Assembly (NCBI GenBank): GCA_029935455.1
Contig: JAOZKI010000004.1
Location: forward strand, 1-63,119
Direction of reading: 5' to 3'
DNA from: Lysobacterales bacterium
GTDB taxonomy: Bacteria > Pseudomonadota > Gammaproteobacteria > Xanthomonadales > SZUA-36
Length of the DNA: 63,119 bases
Shown in pieces: positions 28,984 through 37,984 of this stretch. The notes under the pieces are model-generated. The model saw only the letters and a program-made list of their open reading frames with translations, did no database searches and was not told the DNA's origin. Numbering within the stretch: the first letter of the stretch is position 1; each line of letters begins with the position of its first letter. A program made the position numbers and the translations under genes.

Positions 28984-29970
28984 TTACGAATTATCTAATA
29001 AGATTACGTCAACCCGGCGGTTCTTCGCCCGCCCGTCAACCGTGTCATTGCTGTCGATGGGATAGTCCTCTCCCATGCCCACTGCGCTCAAGCGGCCCGC
29101 GGCAACCCCCAGGTCCACCAGCGCCGCCTGCACCGCCTCTGCACGCAACTGTGACAGACGCATGTTTTCCTCAGCGCTGCCCGTGCTGTCCGTATGCCCC
29201 TCAATCCGGATCATCTTGTCGGGCTCGGTCTGTAGCAGATCAACCACCTCAACCAGGCTGGTCATGCCCTCTTCACGGAGGCTGGTCGCACCGCTGGCAA
29301 ACAGGACGTCGCCCAGGGTAACCACTACCCCACTCTCCGTCTCACGCAGCTGCAGGTTTTCTAACTGGCGCTTGAGCGAATCCATCTGCTCCATGGCCAA
29401 CTCAACTTCACGCCGCGCAAGCTCCGCCTCGGAGGCCCGCGAGTCAGCCAAACGGCGTGCCTGCGCCGCCTCCTCACGGGCCTGCTCCGCCAGGCGGGAG
29501 GACTCCTCTTCCTGCTCACGCGCTGCGGCCGCCTCAGCACGCCGCCGCTCGGCATCCTCGGCCGTCGCCGCCATCATCAGGCGGGCCTGGGCGGCCTCTT
29601 CCCGGGCCTGCTCCGTCTCCAGCTGACTGGCCCTGATCAACATGCGACTGCGTTGACTTTCGAGCTCACTGAACTGCGTGCGCAGCTGTTCACGCTGCGC
29701 CGTTGCGCGCGCAATTTGGATTTTCTTCTCCGCCAGATACAACTGCTGATCGCGGGCCGTTGACTGGGTCTCCAACTGCGCCTGCCGTAGGGCACGTTGG
29801 GCCTCCGCCAGGCTGGCAGAGCCATACCCCTGAAGCTCCTCATCCGCCTCCAGCTGCTCCAGCTGCATGCGTACCCGCTCCAGCGCAAGATCTTTTTTAG
29901 GTGCTACCTGACAGGCCGAAAGCGTCACGGCAAAGGCCAGGATGGCGGTGATTCGAATCCCGTAACTCAT
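28984..29970 (-). CDS. OmpA-family lipoprotein with long coiled coil
   Basis: 328-residue predicted outer-membrane lipoprotein. The signal peptide ends in lipobox LSAC (MSYGIRITAILAFAVTLSAC). A long Ala/Glu/Gln/Arg-rich coiled coil (about residues 30-210) follows, with the near-repeat REEAAQAR occurring twice. The C-terminal OmpA peptidoglycan-binding domain (about 215-325) shows VVTLGDVLFASGA, IEGHTDSTGSAEENMRLS and NRRVDVILL. The ATG at 29970 has GGGGAGG seven bases upstream and overlaps the DUF4398 stop as ATGA. It probably tethers the outer membrane to peptidoglycan. Confidence 0.88.
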   Translation of the reverse strand: MSYGIRITAILAFAVTLSACQVAPKKDLALERVRMQLEQLEADEELQGYGSASLAEAQRALRQAQLETQSTARDQQLYLAEKKIQIARATAQREQLRTQFSELESQRSRMLIRASQLETEQAREEAAQARLMMAATAEDAERRRAEAAAAREQEEESSRLAEQAREEAAQARRLADSRASEAELARREVELAMEQMDSLKRQLENLQLRETESGVVVTLGDVLFASGATSLREEGMTSLVEVVDLLQTEPDKMIRIEGHTDSTGSAEENMRLSQLRAEAVQAALVDLGVAAGRLSAVGMGEDYPIDSNDTVDGRAKNRRVDVILLDNS

Positions 29971-30341
29971 TGCCAATCCTCCCCGTAGGTATCGATCAGA
30001 TCCACCCGCAACGCCTCATTGGCGCGACGCAGTTCGTTGACCTTGCGACGCTGAGCCGCGGCCAGCGATTTTTCCAGCGCCAGCATGGCGTTAATCTCAG
30101 CCCGTTCCAAATCATTGAAAGCCAACGCGTAGTCTCGTCGATCACTGGCAGCGCGGGCGGTTTCGAGTCGCTCTCGTGCAAAACGCAGATCGGTGGGGGC
30201 AAGCTCCTCGGCACCTGCGGCCTCAGCCTCAGCGATGGCGCGCTCAGCCACAGCAAAGTTATCAGCGCTGGGTGGATTGGACGTGCATGCCGTCAGCAAG
30301 GCAAGGGCAAGGAGCAGCAGAAAGCGGGAAAGTTTAAGCAT
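29967..30341 (-). CDS. DUF4398 lipoprotein
   Basis: 124-residue lipoprotein: signal peptide MLKLSRFLLLLALALLTAC with lipobox LTAC, then an all-helical Ala/Arg/Glu-rich domain typical of DUF4398 (AVAERAIAEAEAAGAEELAP, LRFARERLETARAAS, YALAFNDLERAEINAML). The family is commonly encoded next to OmpA-like lipoproteins, as here, with a four-base overlap. The two proteins probably work together in the envelope; the biochemical role is not known. Confidence 0.85.
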   Translation of the reverse strand: MLKLSRFLLLLALALLTACTSNPPSADNFAVAERAIAEAEAAGAEELAPTDLRFARERLETARAASDRRDYALAFNDLERAEINAMLALEKSLAAAQRRKVNELRRANEALRVDLIDTYGEDWQ

Positions 30342-30418
30342 GGCCTGTTCGCCTGAGAGTCACTACCCAATTATGAAGCAAGCCTTGCCCGCCGTGAACC
30401 ACTGGTAGGGAGATCGTG

Positions 30419-31078
30419 TCAGTTGGCGTCCGGCTGCTGCTCGGGCGCGGCCGCGGCAAAGGCCGGCAGGGCCCGGCAGTGCGCCACAATACGTTCCAGC
30501 AAAGGATAGGGCTGCAGGGAAAATCCGAAGCGGTCCGCATTGTAGGCCTGGGCAACGAGGCACAGCTCAGCCAGCCCGGGCGCAGCCCCCAGACAGGTGT
30601 CCCCGGCGCGACCGTCCTGCTCCAGACGCCGCTCCATGGTCTGAAAACCAGACGCCATCCAATGATGCATCCAGGCTTCACGGGCCGCGTCATCGGCGCC
30701 CAATTCACGCCCGAGATACTGCTGCACACGCAGGTTGTTCAGCGGGTGGATTTCACAGGCCACATCCTGGGCGAGGGCCCGCACCAGGGCCCGGTCCTCT
30801 GCCGCAGCGGGCAGCAATGCCGGCTGCGGATGCACCTCTTCCAGGAACTCACAAATCGCCAGCGACTGGCTGATGCGCTGGCCCTGCCAAATCAGCACCG
30901 GAACCAGACCAGCCGGGTTGAGTTCCCGGTAGGTTTGCGCATGCTGCTCACCCCCGTCACGCACCAGGTGCACCGATTCGTAGCGCCAGTCGAGCCCCTT
31001 CAGATTCAGCGCAATGCGAACCCGATAGGCGGCGGTACTGCGCCAGTAGCCGTAGAGGACAGGCGCCTCAGGGCTCAT
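30419..31078 (-). CDS. maiA: Maleylacetoacetate isomerase (zeta-class GST)
   Basis: Glutathione-dependent cis-trans isomerase converting maleylacetoacetate to fumarylacetoacetate. 219 residues; the zeta-class active-site motif appears as YWRSTAAYRVRIAL, glutathione-site segments as NPAGLVPVL and ISQSLAICEFLEE, and the C-terminal helical domain has CEIHPLNNLRVQQYL. The ATG overlaps the end of fah by 11 bp; a TTG nine bases upstream is less likely. It is the last gene of the hpd-hmgA-fah-maiA operon. Confidence 0.94.
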   Translation of the reverse strand: MSPEAPVLYGYWRSTAAYRVRIALNLKGLDWRYESVHLVRDGGEQHAQTYRELNPAGLVPVLIWQGQRISQSLAICEFLEEVHPQPALLPAAAEDRALVRALAQDVACEIHPLNNLRVQQYLGRELGADDAAREAWMHHWMASGFQTMERRLEQDGRAGDTCLGAAPGLAELCLVAQAYNADRFGFSLQPYPLLERIVAHCRALPAFAAAAPEQQPDAN

Positions 31079-32051
31079 AGGCCTCAATCACCTGCTCAAT
31101 CGTGCCAAAGATATTTTCATCATCACCGTTGAGCATTTCGATACGAATCGTGTCACCAAAACGCATGAACGGTGTGGCCGGCTTGCCATCGGCAATAATT
31201 TCCAACATGCGCCGCTCCGCAAGGCAAGAAGCTCCGAGGGCCGTGTCCTGATTGGCGATGGTGCCGGAACCAACAATGGTGCCAGCGCTCAGCGGCCGCG
31301 TCTTGGCCGCATGCGCTACCAGCTGGCCAAAATTGAATTGCATATCCGTGCCCGCATCGGGGCTGCCAAACCACTCACCATTGAGATAGGAATGCAGCGG
31401 CAGGCGCAACTCACTGTCCTGCCAATCGTCACCGAGTTCATCCGGCGTCACCAGCACCGGGCTGAGCGCTGAACGGGGCTTGGACTGCAGGAAGCCGAAA
31501 CCCTTGGCCAGCTCACCTGGGATCAGATTGCGCAGACTCACATCATTGACCAACCCCACCAGCAGCAACTGCTCGGCCGCCTCTTCCGGGCTGGCGGCCA
31601 TGGGCACATCGCCGGTAACGACGACGACTTCCGCCTCAAAATCAATGCCGTAGTCTTCACTGACTACTGGCACCGGCGCGCGTGGTGGCAGAAACCCGGA
31701 AGCCGTGGCCTGATACATGAGCGGATCCTCGTAGAAGGTCTCCGGCACTTCGGCACCGCGAGCGCGGCGCACGCGCTCCACATGCGGCAGATAGGCGCTG
31801 CCATCTAAGAACTCAAAGGCCCGGGGCAGAGGGGAAGCGAGGGCCTCCATATCCAGTGGCTGGGCCTGATCGCAGTCGCCGGCATTCAGGGCCGCCGACA
31901 GGGCTTCGAGCTGCGGTGCTGCCTCAGACCAGTTTTCCAACGCCTCACGCAAGGAAGGCGCTATCGAATCGGCCAGCACGTACTCATCCAGTTCGCGTTT
32001 GACCACAATGAGGCGCCCATCGCGCCCATGCTTGAGAGATCCCAGTTTCAT
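31068..32051 (-). CDS. Fumarylacetoacetase (FAH family)
   Basis: 327-residue FAH-family hydrolase, placed to cleave fumarylacetoacetate to fumarate and acetoacetate, the last step of tyrosine breakdown. The FAH fold motifs are visible: DYGIDFEAEVVVV with metal-binding acidic residues, VGLVNDVSLRNLIPGEL, GFGFLQSKPRSALSPV and GSGTIANQDTALG. It is the short bacterial form, about 90 residues shorter than animal FAH, as in other gammaproteobacteria. It starts 42 bp after hmgA and overlaps maiA. Confidence 0.92.
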   Translation of the reverse strand: MKLGSLKHGRDGRLIVVKRELDEYVLADSIAPSLREALENWSEAAPQLEALSAALNAGDCDQAQPLDMEALASPLPRAFEFLDGSAYLPHVERVRRARGAEVPETFYEDPLMYQATASGFLPPRAPVPVVSEDYGIDFEAEVVVVTGDVPMAASPEEAAEQLLLVGLVNDVSLRNLIPGELAKGFGFLQSKPRSALSPVLVTPDELGDDWQDSELRLPLHSYLNGEWFGSPDAGTDMQFNFGQLVAHAAKTRPLSAGTIVGSGTIANQDTALGASCLAERRMLEIIADGKPATPFMRFGDTIRIEMLNGDDENIFGTIEQVIEAYEP

Positions 32052-32093
32052 GAGTTTTGTCCGTTCTATAAAGTCGTTTAGTGAGCCGGTGAA

Positions 32094-33218
32094 TCAGCCT
32101 TTCCAAGAGTCCACATAGCCGGTCCATTCGATCGGCTCGGCCGCATCCAATACCTGCAGCGCATCACGCGTATCCAGCATGACCGCCACCTCGTTGGTCC
32201 CTTCAGCCGCGGGCTTAAAGGCATTTTTCAGGGCTTTCGGGTGCGGCCCATGGGTAAAACCACAGGGGTGCAGCGTCATCATGCCCGGATGGATGTTATC
32301 GCGGGAGAAAAACTCGCCAGCGTGGTAGAACAACACCTCATCATAGTCATCATTGTTGTGGAAAAACGGCACCTTCAGCGCACCCGGGTCGCTCTCAAAA
32401 GGCCGCGGCACAAAGGTACAGACCACAAAGCGGTTGGCCACAAAAGTGGTGTGGGCCGACGGTGGCAGATGATAGCGGTGACTCATGAGGGGACGAATAT
32501 CGCGCCAGTTGATGCGCACGGGCATGAGATCACCGTGCCAACCCACCGCATCCAGTGGATTGAAGGGATACACCATGGTGGTAATTTGATTCTGCCGTTT
32601 GATCAGCAGCTCCCACTCTGTCTCGTCCTGTTGGGCCCGGAAGGCCTCATCCAGGCTCGGTGTATCCAGCATGGCTGGGTCGAAGATGGCATGCGGGCCC
32701 AGCAGCCCCTTCTCGGGCAACTGATAGCTGGAATTGGTGGCTTCGATCAGCAGCATCCGCATGGGCGCCGCTGACTCCAGACGCCACATGGTGCCTCGCG
32801 GCAGCATGATGTAATCGCCCTCAGCTACTTCCAGATGACCATAGTCGCAAAACAGATGACCACTGCCAGCATGGATAAACAGCAGCTCATCACCATCGGC
32901 GTTGCGCACCAGTTGGTCCATGGACGCGGTCATCTCCCATAACCTGACGCTAACCTGAGCATTGCCCAAAAGGGCGCGCGCGTGCCAGGGCGTGGGGCCA
33001 AACTCCGCCAGCCGGGTGGTATCGAAAGCGCGCGGACGCAGCGGGCCCTCCATGCGGGTCCAGGCCGTGGGCGGATGCTGATGGTGCATATGACTGGCCG
33101 GGCCGAAAAAGCCCTCCTTGCCCAGTTCCCGCTCATAGGTGCCCTCAGGCAGGTCCGTATGCGCCTGACGCGACGCATTGCCTTCTACCCTGGGCGTGCT
33201 GATCCAGCGCTTGGCCAT
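32094..33218 (-). CDS. hmgA: Homogentisate 1,2-dioxygenase
   Basis: Cupin-fold Fe(II) enzyme that opens homogentisate to maleylacetoacetate. 374 residues, shorter than the roughly 430-residue Pseudomonas and human enzymes but like a compact form found in other gammaproteobacteria. Recognised by FGPASHMHHQHPPT, the cupin segment GDELLFIHAGSGHLFCDYG, GDYIMLPRGTMWRLE, and the C-terminal iron-site region (LFYHAGEFFSRDNIHPGMMTLHP contains the expected His/Glu ligands). It lies 18 bp after hpd in the operon. Confidence 0.92.
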   Translation of the reverse strand: MAKRWISTPRVEGNASRQAHTDLPEGTYERELGKEGFFGPASHMHHQHPPTAWTRMEGPLRPRAFDTTRLAEFGPTPWHARALLGNAQVSVRLWEMTASMDQLVRNADGDELLFIHAGSGHLFCDYGHLEVAEGDYIMLPRGTMWRLESAAPMRMLLIEATNSSYQLPEKGLLGPHAIFDPAMLDTPSLDEAFRAQQDETEWELLIKRQNQITTMVYPFNPLDAVGWHGDLMPVRINWRDIRPLMSHRYHLPPSAHTTFVANRFVVCTFVPRPFESDPGALKVPFFHNNDDYDEVLFYHAGEFFSRDNIHPGMMTLHPCGFTHGPHPKALKNAFKPAAEGTNEVAVMLDTRDALQVLDAAEPIEWTGYVDSWKG

Positions 33219-33236
33219 GCTGCTACCCCCCGTGCT

Positions 33237-34286
33237 CTACAGGACGCCGCGGCGCACCTGATCCAGTTCAATGGACTCGAACAGGGCCGTGAAGTTGCCC
33301 TCACCAAAGCCCGTGTTGCCCTTGCGCTGAATGATTTCGAAAAAGATCGGGCCGATATTGGTCTGCGTAAAAATCTGCAGCAGCAATTTCTTACCCGTCT
33401 CCTGATCCGCATCAATCAAAATGCGGTTTTCACGCATACGCTCAACGTCTTCATCATGTTCCGGCACGCGCCGGTCAATGATCTCATAGTAGGTGTCCGG
33501 CGTATTCAGGAAGCTCACTTCCTGCGCCCGCATGCGTTCAATCGTGTCATAGATATCATCCGTGAACAGGGCAATATGCTGCACACCTTCGCCCCGATAC
33601 TCTTCCAGATACTCATTGATCTGGCTTTTCGGATCTTCCGATTCGTTAATAGGAATACTGATCACGCCGGTGGGCGAGGTCATGGCGCGGGACAGCAGAC
33701 CAGTCTGCTTGCCCTTGATGTCGAAGTAGCGCACTTCGAAGAATCCAAACAGGCGCTCATAGAAACTGGCCCACTGATTCATATTGCCGAAATACACGTT
33801 GTGCGTGAGGTGATCGATAAAGGTCAGACCAAAACCTTCATGCTCACCGCTGGCGCCCGGCAGCAACTCGTAGTCCCGCGCCAGAGGCGAGCCATCCTGG
33901 CGATCGACCAGATAGAGCATGGAGCCGCCGATGCCTTTGATCTTGGGGCCATCCAGCGCACTGCCCGGGAACTCACTCATGGATTTTGCATCTTTACTCA
34001 GGCACGAGCGGTAGGCCTTGTCGGCGTCGGCAACGCGTAGGGCGAATCCCGTACAGCAGGGCCCATGCTTGGCCGCAAATTCAGCGGCAAAGCTGTCCGG
34101 TTCCTCGTTCACCAGAAAATTGATGTCACCCTGACGATAGAGCGTAATGGCGCGCTGCTTGTGACGCGCAATGGGTGCAAAACCCATCTGCGTGAACAGC
34201 TCGTGCAGAAGCTGCGCATCGGGCGCTGCATACTCGATGAATTCAAACCCCTCCACACCCAGTGGATTGTCGCGTAGGTCGGTCAT
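33237..34286 (-). CDS. hpd: 4-hydroxyphenylpyruvate dioxygenase
   Basis: Converts 4-hydroxyphenylpyruvate to homogentisate. 349 residues in two vicinal-oxygen-chelate domains. The C-terminal one holds the 2-His-1-Glu iron site: His in FIDHLTHNVYFG, His in GVQHIALFTDDI and Glu in PIFFEIIQRKGN. The start MTDLRDNPLGVEGFEFIEYA is preceded by GGAGG at five bases. It is the promoter-proximal gene of the tyrosine operon and is transcribed away from marR through an overlapping promoter region. Confidence 0.96.
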   Translation of the reverse strand: MTDLRDNPLGVEGFEFIEYAAPDAQLLHELFTQMGFAPIARHKQRAITLYRQGDINFLVNEEPDSFAAEFAAKHGPCCTGFALRVADADKAYRSCLSKDAKSMSEFPGSALDGPKIKGIGGSMLYLVDRQDGSPLARDYELLPGASGEHEGFGLTFIDHLTHNVYFGNMNQWASFYERLFGFFEVRYFDIKGKQTGLLSRAMTSPTGVISIPINESEDPKSQINEYLEEYRGEGVQHIALFTDDIYDTIERMRAQEVSFLNTPDTYYEIIDRRVPEHDEDVERMRENRILIDADQETGKKLLLQIFTQTNIGPIFFEIIQRKGNTGFGEGNFTALFESIELDQVRRGVL

Positions 34287-34368
34287 GATGTCCTCCGGGG
34301 CCATCGGGAATCCGAGTGGCCAGGTCAAGTAATTGGCAGCCAGGGATGCGGGCTGCGAGCATGCCCGT

Positions 34369-34398
34369 TATAATAGTTTCAATTGTAACTATTGGCAA
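34369..34398. promoter_or_regulatory. Overlapping divergent hpd/marR promoters with a 20-bp palindromic operator
   Basis: Leftward hpd promoter: -35 TTGCCA (34393-34398, minus), 17-bp spacer, -10 TATTAT (34370-34375, minus). Rightward marR promoter: perfect -10 TATAAT at 34369-34374, weak -35. A 20-bp inverted repeat at 34373-34392 (half-site ATAGTT, core CAATTG; 18 of 20 positions symmetric) fills the hpd spacer and overlaps both -10 boxes. This is the arrangement expected for a MarR-family repressor controlling both its own gene and the operon. Confidence 0.75.
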
Positions 34399-34425
34399 GC
34401 ATTAGGCACCTCGGGAGGGCTATCT

Positions 34426-34902
34426 ATGCCACAGGATCTGAAGCAGTTTGAGCTCGAACACTTCCTGCCCTATCGCCTGTCACTGCTGTCCAACACAGTC
34501 AGTGAGGGCATCTCACTCGCCTACCGTACCGCCTATGGCCTGAGCGTAACGGAATGGCGCGTTATTGCCATTCTGGGCCGCTTCCCTGGCCTGACAGCAT
34601 CTCAGATTCGCGCCCGTGGCATGATGGATAAGGTGGCCGTAAGCCGGGCAGTCGCCAAGCTGGTGGAAAAAGAACTGGTGGCGCGGGAGGACCATGAGGA
34701 AGACCGCCGACGGGTTCTCCTGACACTGACCAAAGACAAAGGTCGAGGCCTGTTCCGGCGGGTCGTGCCACAAGCCATGCGTTATGAAGCGAAGCTGTTG
34801 AACAGCCTGAGCGTGTCAGAGCGCGCACAGCTCGATGGCTTGCTGGAAAAACTGCAGACTGCGGCGCTGACGCTGAACCAGGCCGACCAGGAGCACGCCT
34901 AG
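34426..34902 (+). CDS. MarR-family transcriptional regulator of the tyrosine operon
   Basis: 158-residue winged-helix regulator. The helix-turn-helix is visible (SVTEWRVIAILGRFPGLTAS, then DKVAVSRAVAKLVEKELVAR) with the wing EDHEEDRRRVLLTLT and flanking dimerisation helices. ATG at 34426 is preceded by GGGAGG; the extra upstream codons to 34333 cross the promoter and are not family-like. Divergent position and the palindrome between the genes suggest that it represses hpd-hmgA-fah-maiA and itself, with a tyrosine-pathway intermediate as likely inducer (inference). Confidence 0.88.
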   Translation: MPQDLKQFELEHFLPYRLSLLSNTVSEGISLAYRTAYGLSVTEWRVIAILGRFPGLTASQIRARGMMDKVAVSRAVAKLVEKELVAREDHEEDRRRVLLTLTKDKGRGLFRRVVPQAMRYEAKLLNSLSVSERAQLDGLLEKLQTAALTLNQADQEHA

Positions 34903-34920
34903 GCCAGCAGCAGCCTGGGT

Positions 34921-35778
34921 CTACTGACCCAGCGCTGTGCGCACGTCCATAAGCTCCGGGAAGAAGGTCAGGTCCAGGGCCTTGCGCAGAAACCCGACGC
35001 CGGAAGAACCGCCAGTACCGGTCTTGAAACCAATCACACGCTCTACCGTTTGCAGATGCCGAAAGCGCCAAAGCTGGAAACTTTCCTCCACATCTACCAA
35101 CTTTTCGCACAGCTCATACTCTTCCCAGAAGCGGTTGGGCTGCTCATAGATGCGCTGATAGACCGGCACCAGACCTTCATCGCGCACGTGCGGTATGGAC
35201 CAGTCCCGCTCGCAATGATGGCCGTCGATGGCGTGGCCCCGCCGTGCCAGAAAACAGAGAAACTCGTCATAGAGGCTGGGGGCCTCCAGCGCCTCACGCA
35301 GGGTTTCCTGACCCCCCGGGTCATGCCGGAATACCTTGATCATTTCGTGATTCTTGTTGCCGAGCAAGAACTCCACCAAACGATACTGAAGCGATTGAAA
35401 GCCGGAAGCAGAGCGCAGCGCGCCGCGGAACTGGACATATTCCGTGGGCGTTAGCGTCGCCAGCACGGACCATTGCTCGGACAGCTGCCGCTGCACCTGC
35501 TTGACCCGTGACAAAATTTTGCTCACGGGCCCAGGGTTATCGCCGGCGATGTGTTCACAGGCCGCGCGCAACTCATGAATAATGAGTTTCATCCACAGCT
35601 CAGCCACCTGGTGCTGGACGATAAACAGCATTTCATCGTGATGACGCGGCTCACTGAGCGGCTCCTGAGCCGATAGCAACCGATCCAGCCCCAGGTAGCC
35701 ACTGTAGGTCAGACGGTCGGCCAGCGAAGTCTTGATACCCGCCTCCAGAGGCCGTCGATTCTCTTTTTCTTCACTCAC
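34921..35778 (-). CDS. kynA: Tryptophan 2,3-dioxygenase
   Basis: Haem enzyme that opens tryptophan to N-formylkynurenine. 285 residues with family landmarks: [39 protein letters not shown] (distal and substrate-binding residues), [18 protein letters not shown], and the C-terminal proximal-His region [24 protein letters not shown] 35778 has GGAG eleven bases upstream; GTG 35790 is the alternative. It converges on marR with an 18-bp gap. Kynureninase and formamidase are not in the window. Confidence 0.94.
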   Translation of the reverse strand: MSEEKENRRPLEAGIKTSLADRLTYSGYLGLDRLLSAQEPLSEPRHHDEMLFIVQHQVAELWMKLIIHELRAACEHIAGDNPGPVSKILSRVKQVQRQLSEQWSVLATLTPTEYVQFRGALRSASGFQSLQYRLVEFLLGNKNHEMIKVFRHDPGGQETLREALEAPSLYDEFLCFLARRGHAIDGHHCERDWSIPHVRDEGLVPVYQRIYEQPNRFWEEYELCEKLVDVEESFQLWRFRHLQTVERVIGFKTGTGGSSGVGFLRKALDLTFFPELMDVRTALGQ

Positions 35779-35849
35779 AGCTGTGCACACTCCGCGCGCT
35801 TTTTATGCGACTTCTAAGGGCGGCTAGACCTGCCCGGCCAAAACGGAAG

Positions 35850-35855
35850 TATAAT
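35850..35855 (+). promoter_or_regulatory. Probable -10 box for the pdh operon
   Basis: TATAAT lies 75 bp before the pdhA start. A weak -35-like TAGACC sits 19 bp upstream. The leader contains a run of eight G and no other obvious element. Confidence 0.5.
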
Positions 35856-35930
35856 AGCCAACTTTTTTCTGCCCCGGGGGGGGATTTCGACCTTCCCTTC
35901 CGCCCACCCGGACTCGAAAGGACGCCTGAT

Positions 35931-37004
35931 ATGCCGGCCACCGTTGCCTCTTTTAAGATCGACTTTTTCCAGTTCCTGACGCCCGACGGCCACCTTGTGA
36001 AAGGCGAGGTTCCGCCGCTGGCCACCGATTTTGAGGAACTGATTCGTCTCTATAAGCTCATGGTCAAGACCCGTGTATTCGACAAGAAGGCCATCGCACT
36101 GCAGCGCACGGGCAAGCTCGGCACCTACGCCTCCTGCCTCGGCCATGAGGCCGCTCATATGGCCATCGGCAGCGCCATGCAGCAGGAAGACTGCTTTGCA
36201 CCCATGTACCGCGAGTACGGGGCCCAATTCTGCCGTGGCGTCAAAATGTCCGATGTTCTTAACTACTGGGGTGGTGATGAGCGCGGCAGTGATTTCGCCG
36301 GGCCAGCGCATGATTTTGCCTGGTGCGTGCCGATCGCTACCCAGTGCCTGCACGCCGCCGGCGCCGCGCTGGCCTATAAGCTGCGGGGCGAGGCGCGAGT
36401 GGCCGTGTCCGTGGTCGGCGATGGCGGCAGCTCCAAGGGTGACTTCCTCGAGGCCATTAATGCAGCCAGTGCTTTCGAACTGCCACTGGTGCTGGTGATT
36501 GTGAACAATCAGTGGGCCATTTCCGTGCCCCGCTCCAAGCAGAACTCGGCCCAGACCCTGGCACAAAAAGGGGTGGCCGGGGGCCTGCCCTCCATTCAGG
36601 TGGACGGTAACGACGTGATTGCCGCCCGCTGGGCCATGGACGAAGCCATCGCCGGGGCCCGGGCCGGTAAGGGCGGCACCGTGGTGGAGATGATCACCTA
36701 CCGCCTGTCAGACCACACGACCGCAGATGACGCCACCCGCTATCGGGACACGGAAGAGGTCGATGCGGCCTGGAAACAGGAGCCTATCGTGCGGCTGCGC
36801 CGCTATTTGACCGCGCAGGACCAGTGGAGCGATGAGCAGGAAGCAGCCCTGGAAAAGGAAGCGGCAGCCGAGGTGGATGCGGCCGTTAAGGAATATCTGG
36901 ATCTGGGCAAACCGTCCATCGAATCCATGTTTGATTATATGTACGCCGAGCTGCCGCATGACCTGGCGGCCCAGCGGGAACGCGCGCTGGAGGAGCTCAA
37001 GTAA
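35931..37004 (+). CDS. pdhA: Pyruvate dehydrogenase E1 component, alpha subunit
   Basis: Thiamine-diphosphate-dependent E1 alpha of an alpha2beta2 2-oxoacid dehydrogenase, 357 residues. The TPP/Mg motif runs from VVGDGGSSKGDFLEAIN to VIVNNQWAIS, and the phosphorylation-loop region YRLSDHTTADDATRYR is present. GKLGTYASCLGHEAAHMAIG marks the substrate-channel region. The N-terminus (FKIDFFQFLTPDG) suits the pyruvate-type enzymes rather than the branched-chain type, but specificity is inferred. AAAGGA precedes the ATG. The stop overlaps pdhB (TAATG). Confidence 0.88.
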   Translation: MPATVASFKIDFFQFLTPDGHLVKGEVPPLATDFEELIRLYKLMVKTRVFDKKAIALQRTGKLGTYASCLGHEAAHMAIGSAMQQEDCFAPMYREYGAQFCRGVKMSDVLNYWGGDERGSDFAGPAHDFAWCVPIATQCLHAAGAALAYKLRGEARVAVSVVGDGGSSKGDFLEAINAASAFELPLVLVIVNNQWAISVPRSKQNSAQTLAQKGVAGGLPSIQVDGNDVIAARWAMDEAIAGARAGKGGTVVEMITYRLSDHTTADDATRYRDTEEVDAAWKQEPIVRLRRYLTAQDQWSDEQEAALEKEAAAEVDAAVKEYLDLGKPSIESMFDYMYAELPHDLAAQRERALEELK

Positions 37005-37984
37005 TGGCGAACGTTGCAATGGTAGAAGCGGTCACCATGGCGCTGGCCTGGGAAATGGCCAACGACGACGCGGTGGTGGTGCTGGGTGAAGACGTGGGTA
37101 TCAACGGCGGCGTGTTTCGCGCGACGGCCGGGCTCGCTCAGCGCTTCGGTGATGAGCGCGTTATTGATACACCGCTGGCGGAGACCATGATCGCTGGCCT
37201 GTCCATCGGCATGGCAGCCCAGGGCATGAAGCCGGTGGCCGAAGCCCAGTTCATGGGCTTTATCTATGCCATGGTCGATCACATGATCTGCCACGCCGCG
37301 CGCATGCGACACCGGACCCGTGGTCGCCTGAGCTGCCCCATGGTGCTGCGAGCACCCTTCGGCGGCGGCATCCATGCGCCGGAACATCACTCGGAAAGTA
37401 CGGAAGCCCTGTTTGCACACATTCCGGGGCTCCGCGTGGTGATTCCCTCATCCCCCTCGCGTGCCTACGGACTGCTGCTGGCAGCCATCCGCGACCCGGA
37501 TCCGGTGGTCTTTCTGGAGCCGAAGCGCATCTACCGACTCAATAAGGAGGAGGTAGAGGACAATGGCGAAGACCTGCCGCTGGACGTGTGCTACGTGCTG
37601 CGCGATGGCACGGACATCACCCTGGTGACCTGGGGTGCCATGGTCAAAGAGACGCTGGAGGCGGCCGACAAGCTGGCCGAGCAGGGCGTAAGCGCCGAGG
37701 TCATTGATGTGGCGACCATCAGCCCATTGGATATGGACACGATTATCGAGTCGGTGGAAAAGACCGGTCGCTGCGTCATCGTGCATGAAGCGGCCCGCAT
37801 GTGCGGCGTGGGCGCGGAGATTGCCGCCAACCTGGCTGATGCAGGCCTCTATAATTTGCATGCGCCCGTGCGGCGCGTCACCGGCTATGACTCAGTCATG
37901 CCGCTGTACAAAATGGAAATGAAATACATGCCCAGCGTCGGGCGCATCCTGAACGCTGTTACGGAGGTGCTGGAAGTCTCATGA
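37004..37984 (+). CDS. pdhB: Pyruvate dehydrogenase E1 component, beta subunit
   Basis: 326-residue transketolase-like beta subunit that completes the E1 active site. Typical segments: MVEAVTMALAWEMANDDAVVVLGEDVG (Glu that activates TPP), ADTPLAE-type segment RVIDTPLAETMIAGLSIGMA, EAQFMGF, APFGGGIHAPEHHSES, and the C-terminal domain DGTDITLVTWGAMV and VIHEAA-type VIVHEAARMCGVG. It overlaps pdhA by 1 base and pdhC by 4 bases, so stoichiometric coupling is likely. Confidence 0.93.
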   Translation: MANVAMVEAVTMALAWEMANDDAVVVLGEDVGINGGVFRATAGLAQRFGDERVIDTPLAETMIAGLSIGMAAQGMKPVAEAQFMGFIYAMVDHMICHAARMRHRTRGRLSCPMVLRAPFGGGIHAPEHHSESTEALFAHIPGLRVVIPSSPSRAYGLLLAAIRDPDPVVFLEPKRIYRLNKEEVEDNGEDLPLDVCYVLRDGTDITLVTWGAMVKETLEAADKLAEQGVSAEVIDVATISPLDMDTIIESVEKTGRCVIVHEAARMCGVGAEIAANLADAGLYNLHAPVRRVTGYDSVMPLYKMEMKYMPSVGRILNAVTEVLEVS

